Assembly (NCBI RefSeq): GCF_021605415.1 | Contig: NZ_WKEQ01000039.1 | Location: 1-47,521, forward strand | Source: Pseudomonas syringae | GTDB lineage: Bacteria; Pseudomonadota; Gammaproteobacteria; Pseudomonadales; Pseudomonadaceae | Direction of reading: 5' to 3' | Length of the DNA: 47,521 nucleotides | Shown: positions 42,098 to 47,521 of the stretch, in pieces | Layout of the letters: each line of letters starts with the position of its first letter | How positions within the stretch are numbered: position 1 is the stretch's first letter | Position numbers and translations under genes: made by a program | Notes under the pieces: model-generated | Seen by the model: the letters and a program-made list of their open reading frames with translations, nothing else | What the model was told of the DNA's origin: nothing | Databases searched by the model: none

Positions 42098-44047
42098 GTG
42101 ACGATCGGATCAAGCTACAACTACCCGGCACAGGCCGCCGAAACTGAAGCACGCACAAAGCGCTCGACTCCGGGCAAATGGAAAGCGCGTTTTCCCAACC
42201 CGCCTGACTTATGCTTTGACTATCGCGCGCTGGTCGAACAGAGCAACGGCATCGCACAGGCGACGGATCCACACCACAGGATCTGCATCATCGGCGCTGG
42301 CGTTACCGGCCTGACGGCCGCCAGAGAACTGCTGCGCTGCGGTTTCCGCAATATTACGTTGATCGAACAATCATCCCGAATCGGCGGCAGACATCTCACT
42401 CTTCCGGGAAGCCCTCAGTCCAAAGTCAGCCACACGCCATTTGAAATGGGCGCGATGCGAATGCCATTGTTCAATCGCGAAGGCGAGCCGCCTAAAGACG
42501 GCCGCTCGCTGATGGCCTACTACGCGAAGATCTTTGACTTGGCGCTGACGGACTTTGCCAACCCCGGCAGCCAATGGGTCAAATCAACCGGTATTTACCT
42601 GCGCGAGGGCACCGTGTCGGGCGGGGCGATGCCGCAAATGCTGATCTGGAAAAATCCTGAAGGTCAAACGCCTCCTCCCGGTGATGAACTTCAAGCGGTT
42701 TATGCCAAGTGGAGAGCCTTCGCCGACCGTATGACTCGCCATGTCGCGGATATGTATGCGCTCGATGACTGGGAAGTCGTATGGGCTGCCATCGTCGACA
42801 AATACCAGGCCGTTTCCTTTCGCGATCTGGTCACAATGCCTGCTTTACAGGCCTGGAGTCGCGACACTCCCGGCGACTTTGGCGGAATGGGCATGTCAGC
42901 GAAAGAGTCGGCCATTTTTTACGCCATCGGGATCGGAGATGGCAGTTGGGGAGCGTTTTACGATGTGTGCTCGCTTTATCCCTTGCGTACCGCCATCTTC
43001 GGGTTTAGCAGCCAGTTGCAGTTAGTGCTCGGCCGGGTGGATGAGAAAGGTGATCCCTTATCGGATTCGCCCCACATCAACAGTAATGCCGTTTTCGACT
43101 CGACTGGCCTCAAGTTTGAACAACCACGTTATCTGGGGCTCGCAGCGCTCAGTGAATGTCTGATGTTCATGAAGCCCGAAGAATGCGCCACATCCTTCTA
43201 TCAACAATGTCTGCAAAGTCGCGAAGGTCTGTTGACGGACTGCTCCGTCAATAAGCTGAAAAAACTTGATGGCGGCAAGACACGGGTTTATTTCAGCTGC
43301 AAGCATAGTCAGCCTGAGTTGTCCCAACAGCGCTTCAGTGACTTTGATTCAGTCATCATGACGCTTCCCTCGTGGTTAATCGAAACCCGAATCAAGCTTG
43401 AAAATTTCACCCCGCGAATGCTGCCATTCGAGACGATCAATGCGTACAAGACCGCGCATTGGGAAACGAGCTGCAAAGTGTTCGCGCCGCTGAAGAAATC
43501 CTTTCTGTCCAGCAACACCACCATTCCCCAGACAATCGTCACAGACAGCTTTATCCATGATGTTTACACCTACCGCTATAACGAGAATTACAGTTATGAC
43601 TGCATTCTCCTCAGTTACACCTGGGAGGATGACGCGACCAAACTGTGTTGTTTCAACGACAAAGAACTGGTCGCCAAATGCGCTGAAGAACTCGACCGGA
43701 TTCTGATGAACTCCAGCAATATTCGGCAGCGCATCTCACCGTACATAGGCCTGGATCAAGCCGTCGTCCAGCGCTGGATGGCTGATAAGAATGCGTTGGG
43801 CTGCGCCAAGCTTTACCGGCCCGGCGCTTATTACGACGCCGTTCGACTGATGAAATATAACCGTGACTACTCAAATCTTTCCGGGCTGTATTTATCCGGA
43901 GAGTCATTTTCCGTGGACGCCGGCTGGACAGAACCCTGCTTTCGAGGTGCCGTCGATGCGGTGATCCACCTCTGTGAAAAGACCGGGGCACAGTTCAACG
44001 GCGGCTTCACGATGAATGATTATCCGCACTATCAAACCGGCATCTGA
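42098..44047 (+). CDS. Flavin amino-acid 2-monooxygenase (tryptophan/phenylalanine/lysine 2-monooxygenase family)
   Basis: Predicted FAD enzyme of 649 residues that decarboxylates and oxygenates an amino acid to the amide one carbon shorter. It starts at GTG 42098 with AAGGAAG 7 bases before it. An ATG at 42091 is out of frame. The FAD-binding motif is IIGAGVTGLTAARELLR (GxGxxG at 66-71) with E90 for the ribose and RIGGR (94-98). 'EMGAMRMP' (117-123) matches the family's GAMR motif with its substrate-carboxylate arginine. 'LLSYTWEDDATKL' is nearly identical to IaaM and phenylalanine oxidase, and 'GLYLSGESFSVDAGWTEPCF' is the C-terminal FAD motif. It is longer than IaaM (557) and shorter than the phenylalanine oxidase precursor (about 715). 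The substrate is unknown. Parts of the gene are clearly AT-richer than its neighbours. A plain oxidase is also possible. Confidence 0.85.
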   Translation: MTIGSSYNYPAQAAETEARTKRSTPGKWKARFPNPPDLCFDYRALVEQSNGIAQATDPHHRICIIGAGVTGLTAARELLRCGFRNITLIEQSSRIGGRHLTLPGSPQSKVSHTPFEMGAMRMPLFNREGEPPKDGRSLMAYYAKIFDLALTDFANPGSQWVKSTGIYLREGTVSGGAMPQMLIWKNPEGQTPPPGDELQAVYAKWRAFADRMTRHVADMYALDDWEVVWAAIVDKYQAVSFRDLVTMPALQAWSRDTPGDFGGMGMSAKESAIFYAIGIGDGSWGAFYDVCSLYPLRTAIFGFSSQLQLVLGRVDEKGDPLSDSPHINSNAVFDSTGLKFEQPRYLGLAALSECLMFMKPEECATSFYQQCLQSREGLLTDCSVNKLKKLDGGKTRVYFSCKHSQPELSQQRFSDFDSVIMTLPSWLIETRIKLENFTPRMLPFETINAYKTAHWETSCKVFAPLKKSFLSSNTTIPQTIVTDSFIHDVYTYRYNENYSYDCILLSYTWEDDATKLCCFNDKELVAKCAEELDRILMNSSNIRQRISPYIGLDQAVVQRWMADKNALGCAKLYRPGAYYDAVRLMKYNRDYSNLSGLYLSGESFSVDAGWTEPCFRGAVDAVIHLCEKTGAQFNGGFTMNDYPHYQTGI

Positions 44048-44205
44048 ATTATCCGCACATCGTTTCTGCGCCTACACCTGTCCAACCTTCCTAGGAGCAG
44101 TACTACAACCAAACCAGAAAGCGCCGACTTACCTTTTGCTGCCGACTCGACTCTTATGTTCCCGCCACCCGATGGCGTGAAAACAATAATAAGAGGTCAT
44201 GAAAA

Positions 44206-45093
44206 ATGAGTGAGTCAACGAGCCCCGTTCGCGTTGCCGTCGTGCAATGTAATCCGCAAGTCGGTATGCAAAACCGCGCTGAGAACTTGAGTAAAAGCCT
44301 GCAATTGGCACTGGAAGCGGTTAATGGCGGTGCGAATCTGATCGTCTTGCCCGAGCTGTCCAATACCGGCTATTACTTTCACAATCGGCAGGATGCGTTC
44401 GATCATGCCGAAGTGGTTCCTGACGGGCCGAGCGTCAGCAGTTGGGAAGATTTTGCCCGTCATCATCAGGTGTATCTGGTGGCCGGCCTGACAGAGCGCG
44501 ACGGACCGCGACTCTACAACACGGGGGTGCTGCTGGGGCCTGACGGGTTCATCGGCAAATATCGCAAGGCTCACCTTTGGAACCTGGAGAAACTCTGGTT
44601 CACTGCCGGTGATGGCGGATTCCCGGTGTTCGAAACGCCAATAGGCCGTATTGGATTGCTGATCTGTTGGGACATCTGGTTCCCCGAGGTGCCCAGAATC
44701 CTCAGCCAGCAAGGTGCAGACATTATCTGCAGCCTGAATAACTGGGTCTGGACACCGCCGCCGTTGTTCGACGACGCCGGTAAATGCATGGCCTCGTACC
44801 TGACGATGACCGCCGCACACGTCAACAATGTGTTCATTGCGGCGGCAAGCCGAATCGGCGAAGAGCGCGGCGCTCGATACCTTGGATGCTCATTGATCGC
44901 TGGCACCAATGGCTGGCCGATCGGTCGGGTGGCATCTGCCGACCAGCAGGAAATCCTCTACGCGGACATCGACCTGACCAGCTCGCGCAGCGCGCCTATC
45001 TGGAACGCATTGAACGACCTGCATAGGGATCGGCGCAGCGACGTCTATGACCGAATGCTCGGTTACACACAGCATCCCTGCCTTGCGCGCTGA
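44206..45093 (+). CDS. Nitrilase-superfamily carbon-nitrogen hydrolase (probable amidase)
   Basis: Cytoplasmic amidohydrolase of 295 residues. The Glu-Lys-Cys catalytic triad is visible: E50 in VLPELSNTGY, K121 in GKYRKAHLW and C154 in LLICWDIWFPE. The aromatic 'WDIWFPEVPR' and 'NNWVWTPPP' around the pocket suggest a substrate with a hydrophobic or aromatic side chain, which is an inference. It begins 158 bases after the monooxygenase and ends 14 bases before the membrane protein. By analogy with DavA (5-aminovaleramide amidase next to DavB), it probably hydrolyses the amide made by the monooxygenase. It is unrelated in fold to the amidase-signature enzyme IaaH. AAGAGG precedes ATG 44206. Confidence 0.87.
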   Translation: MSESTSPVRVAVVQCNPQVGMQNRAENLSKSLQLALEAVNGGANLIVLPELSNTGYYFHNRQDAFDHAEVVPDGPSVSSWEDFARHHQVYLVAGLTERDGPRLYNTGVLLGPDGFIGKYRKAHLWNLEKLWFTAGDGGFPVFETPIGRIGLLICWDIWFPEVPRILSQQGADIICSLNNWVWTPPPLFDDAGKCMASYLTMTAAHVNNVFIAAASRIGEERGARYLGCSLIAGTNGWPIGRVASADQQEILYADIDLTSSRSAPIWNALNDLHRDRRSDVYDRMLGYTQHPCLAR

Positions 45094-45107
45094 CCGGGAG
45101 GTGACCC

Positions 45108-46316
45108 ATGGACACTCTCCAGGCAAAGGAACCGAAACAAATTGCCGCCAGGACCCTGCTCGACAGCACGATCATCGGATTGCTGTTGGGCGCAATTGCA
45201 TTAATGGTCTGGCTTTCTTTCACATACCAATCAGTTTGGTCCGCGCGCTGGCCGGACTATGGCCACATGGTCGCCACACTTCCCGACCCGTCCGCCTGGG
45301 TGCGCTGGGTATTGGGGGACATCAGCGAGGTGGCGTTTTATAAGCACGAGTTCGCCTCCATTGGTCTCTTGGCCGGCGCGTACCTGGCGTATTGGGCAAA
45401 TCGAAGGGGCAAATCCTGGCAAGGTTTCACTATTTGCTATGGCAGCAGGCTGTGGCCATGGCTGGTGACCAGCTCGTTGCTGGGCTTGGTGCTGAGCAAT
45501 CTGGTATGGGGCTGGACAGTCACCGCCACGAGTTGGCAGCCAACATTCGCAGCGTTCGTGTCGTTGCCCGCAGCCATGGTGTTGATGTTTGGCAAAGGCT
45601 GGAAGGTTGCGATCAACGGCGCAATCATGGGCGCCCTGCTCGTGACGCCCATGTGCCTGCTGATGGTGAATTACGTGTGCAATCCACTTGGGTTGCCCGT
45701 CGTCATCGGCAATGTCTCGGGCATGGCGATCGCCAGCATCGCCGCCTTCGTGCTCTGCCGCTATGTACCGGGTCTGGTGAAATCCACCGCGCCCAAACCC
45801 GCCGCCGAAGAGGTCAGCGTGATCGTGCCCACCAAGGCGCCGGATTATGGCTTCGTGTGGAGCGCTCGACGGATTCTGGCGGATTTTTCCGAGGCCCCCT
45901 TCTTCGGCAACGAATGGGCCAGCCTCGGGTTGATCGTCGGGGCATTGCTGGCGTTTACGTTGAACCCCACGAGCCCGGTTTACGGTACAGGCCTGCTGCC
46001 GCAACTGCTGGCGGGCCAAGCGTTGACCTCGGCATTGGGTGTGGTGATCTGGCGCAAACAGTGGATGGTTCGAGGCTGGTTCCCCACTTATGTACCGTTG
46101 GTATCCGTCGTTCCGGCAGCCATTTTGACTTACGGTGGCGATTGGCAAGTGATCGTTTCAAGTGCATTGCTCGGCGCCCTGATCGCGCCACCGCTGGCAT
46201 GTGCGCTCGCGCAAAGATTGCCAGGCTTCATGCATGGCTTCATCGGTAATGTGCTGTCCATGGCCATCAGTACGTTGCTGATCCTTCCGATCGTTGGATG
46301 GCTGGCCAGCCACTGA
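45108..46316 (+). CDS. Multi-spanning membrane protein with internal duplication, unrecognised family
   Basis: Predicted inner-membrane protein of 402 residues with about ten hydrophobic segments. I do not recognise the family. The two halves are homologous. 'WVLGDISEVAFYKHEFASIG' (68-86) aligns with 'RILADFSEAPFFGNEWASLG' (255-274). The stretch around 'FGKGWKVAINGAIMGALLVT' (161-180) aligns with 'YGGDWQVIVSSALLGALIAP' (342-361). 'IGNVSGMAIAS' (200-210) aligns with 'IGNVLSMAIST' (379-389). Conserved D-x-S-E and I-G-N-V motifs occur in each half. A soluble linker (about 222-250) joins them. A strong GGGAGGTGA site lies just before ATG 45108. The location between two amidohydrolases suggests transport of the substrate or product, by inference only. 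Confidence 0.8.
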   Translation: MDTLQAKEPKQIAARTLLDSTIIGLLLGAIALMVWLSFTYQSVWSARWPDYGHMVATLPDPSAWVRWVLGDISEVAFYKHEFASIGLLAGAYLAYWANRRGKSWQGFTICYGSRLWPWLVTSSLLGLVLSNLVWGWTVTATSWQPTFAAFVSLPAAMVLMFGKGWKVAINGAIMGALLVTPMCLLMVNYVCNPLGLPVVIGNVSGMAIASIAAFVLCRYVPGLVKSTAPKPAAEEVSVIVPTKAPDYGFVWSARRILADFSEAPFFGNEWASLGLIVGALLAFTLNPTSPVYGTGLLPQLLAGQALTSALGVVIWRKQWMVRGWFPTYVPLVSVVPAAILTYGGDWQVIVSSALLGALIAPPLACALAQRLPGFMHGFIGNVLSMAISTLLILPIVGWLASH

Positions 46317-46382
46317 CAACGTCCCTCCCCGGCTGACTTTTGAATGATTGAGGAGCAGCCGGTTTTGTCTGCGAGGTATCAC

Positions 46383-47378
46383 ATGGACTTGCCTGAATTG
46401 GCCATCGCCGCACTCGGCGGCACTGTCAGCATGCAATCACTGCAAAGCGGCGAAGGCGTCGTTCCGACGGCGGACGGCCAAGCACTTTTGAACACGGTGC
46501 CGGAACTGAAAGCGCTTGCGCAGTTGCGCGTCGAGACACTCAGTCTGTTACCGAGCGCTTCGCTGGATTTTGAGTATCTATTGAGCGTGCTGGGGTGGGC
46601 GAACGCTCAGGTCAGCCAAGGCGCGGCGGGAGTCATCATTATCCAAGGCACGGACACGCTGGAAGAGTCAGCTGCATTTTTCGATTATTTGTGGGAGCAC
46701 GACGAGCCCCTGGTTCTGACCGGCGCCATGCGTTCAGCACGCCAGCCAGGGGCTGACGGCCCTGCCAACTTGCTGGATGCCGGCCGCGTCGCGCTAAACA
46801 AAAGCAGCCGCAGGCGGGGTGCGCAGGTTGTGCTGAACGGGGAGATTCACAGAGCCAGTGCTGTGCGCAAAGTCGATTCCATGGCCGTGAACGCGTTCGC
46901 GTCGCCCATGACCGGCCCTGCCGGGATATTGATCGAGGGCGCGGCGCACTATTTCCAGCCGCCAGTCATGCGTCGGGTCTTGCCAATGCCGCAACACACC
47001 GGCCACACAATCGCCTTGCTGGAGGCGTCGCTCTCTGCGGACAGCCTGCTGCTGGAACAGGTGGTAGAGCTGGGCTATGACGGCTTGGTGATCGCCGGAT
47101 TCGGTGCCGGACATGTCTCAGCGCCCTGGGCCAATGCCATTGAAGCCATCGCCCGACGTATTCCGGTGGTCATCGCCACGCGGACCGGTTGCGGCACAAC
47201 GTCGTATTCGACCTACGGGTTTATCGGCAGCGAGATTGACCTGTTGACCAAGGGTGCTGTCATGGCGGGGTTTGTCTGCCCACGCAAAGCAAGAATTTTG
47301 CTGTGGCTGCTGGTCGGCTGTCGCCAACAAGAACAACTGCCGTCGTATCTCGACCCAACCGGATGGCCGCACGCATAA
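46383..47378 (+). CDS. Asparaginase/glutaminase-fold amidohydrolase
   Basis: L-asparaginase-type enzyme of about 331 residues. The start at ATG 46383 is chosen because GAGG lies 6 bases before it and the first strand (LPELAIAALGGTVSM) follows directly. TTG 46365 and ATG 46344 are longer alternatives. Active-site residues line up with E. coli asparaginase II: T14 in LGGTVSM, T90-D91 in IQGTDTLEES, and K163 in SAVRKVDSMAV. 'LTGAMRSARQPGADGPANLL' is the family's third signature. No signal peptide is seen, so it is likely cytoplasmic. It is 66 bases after the membrane protein and before a strong palindrome. It may act on asparagine, glutamine or another primary amide. Confidence 0.88.
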   Translation: MDLPELAIAALGGTVSMQSLQSGEGVVPTADGQALLNTVPELKALAQLRVETLSLLPSASLDFEYLLSVLGWANAQVSQGAAGVIIIQGTDTLEESAAFFDYLWEHDEPLVLTGAMRSARQPGADGPANLLDAGRVALNKSSRRRGAQVVLNGEIHRASAVRKVDSMAVNAFASPMTGPAGILIEGAAHYFQPPVMRRVLPMPQHTGHTIALLEASLSADSLLLEQVVELGYDGLVIAGFGAGHVSAPWANAIEAIARRIPVVIATRTGCGTTSYSTYGFIGSEIDLLTKGAVMAGFVCPRKARILLWLLVGCRQQEQLPSYLDPTGWPHA

Positions 47379-47426
47379 AAAAAGGCCTGCAATCCAGGCT
47401 GTGTGAAAACACAATCTGTCCCGGTT

Positions 47427-47464
47427 AAAAGCAAATGCCCCGACTTGTCGGGGCATTTGCTTTT
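47427..47464. terminator. Perfect 38-bp palindrome, bidirectional terminator
   Basis: Two 18-base arms (AAAAGCAAATGCCCCGAC and its exact complement) are separated by TT. The realistic RNA hairpin has a CUUG loop, with A and T runs on the two sides. It would stop the amidohydrolase cluster and the convergent gene that enters from the right. Confidence 0.9.
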
Positions 47465-47490
47465 CTGCGATCTGAAAAATAAAGGGCCTC

Positions 47491-47521
47491 TCAGCCCATC
47501 AGCGCCATCAGCTTTTGCGCT
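47491..47521 (-). CDS. Partial gene, C-terminal end only
   Basis: On the - strand the window edge reads as codons for AQKLMALMG followed by TGA at 47491-47493. The palindrome terminator lies just beyond, oriented correctly for a gene entering from the right. Only nine codons are visible, so the product cannot be named and the frame is uncertain. Confidence 0.35.
   Translation of the reverse strand, partial: AQKLMALMG

Noticed and set aside
42091..42150. ATG at 42091 as the start of the monooxygenase
   Set aside because: It is out of frame and its frame stops within 20 codons. GTG 42098 has proper spacing from AAGGAAG.
42098..45093. Canonical iaaM-iaaH auxin operon
   Set aside because: The hydrolase has the Glu-Lys-Cys nitrilase fold, not the Ser-Ser-Lys amidase signature of IaaH. 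The monooxygenase is also about 90 residues longer than IaaM. Auxin synthesis remains a possibility but is not shown.
1..47521. CRISPR array, tRNA genes, insertion sequence or prophage
   Set aside because: No spaced direct repeats, tRNA cloverleaf, transposase or phage protein was seen on either strand. The repeats present are short inverted REP-type elements.

Overview
The window looks like a chromosomal segment of a Pseudomonas of the P. fluorescens group. The gene order from lpxC to the acyl-CoA dehydrogenase (about 10.1-40.8 kb) is the one I recall for P. aeruginosa PA4406-PA4435. The codon usage is GC-rich, and the spacers carry short inverted repeats of the kind common in fluorescent pseudomonads (REP/REPIN). 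No tRNA, rRNA, CRISPR array, insertion sequence or phage gene was seen.

Left flank (1-9.9 kb, accessory, all + strand). An RND efflux pair (periplasmic adaptor and MdtC/MuxC-like pump) is followed at once by an OmpR-type response regulator and its sensor kinase. Then come a small exported protein with its own terminator, an OprD-family porin, and a membrane diguanylate cyclase with an extracytoplasmic sensor domain.

Core block (10.1-28.1 kb, - strand). This is the complete division and cell-wall (dcw) cluster, transcribed mraZ-rsmH-ftsL-ftsI-murE-murF-mraY-murD-ftsW-murG-murC-ddlB-ftsQ-ftsA-ftsZ-lpxC. Most junctions overlap by 1-11 bases. Upstream of mraZ there is a sigma-70-like promoter whose predicted start lies at three AAGTGG boxes spaced exactly 10 bp apart, which fits MraZ autoregulation. 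lpxC ends at a strong terminator.

Conserved middle (28.3-40.8 kb). rnpB (RNase P RNA) and rsmI lie on the - strand. lpoA-yraN-diaA-dolP lie on the + strand. sspA-sspB, petA-petB-petC (cytochrome bc1) and rplM-rpsI lie on the - strand. An aldo/keto reductase and an acyl-CoA dehydrogenase face each other across a REPIN.

Right flank (40.9-47.5 kb, accessory, + strand). A GlxA-type AraC regulator precedes a four-gene cluster: a flavin amino-acid 2-monooxygenase of the tryptophan/phenylalanine/lysine monooxygenase family, a nitrilase-superfamily amidase, an unrecognised membrane protein made of two homologous halves, and an asparaginase-fold amidohydrolase. It ends at a perfect 38-bp palindrome. 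The first two genes suggest amino acid to amide to acid plus ammonia, as in DavB/DavA or IaaM/IaaH. The substrate is unknown. This cluster is the best candidate in the window for an undescribed system. All function calls come from reading the sequence and remembered family features; no database search was run.
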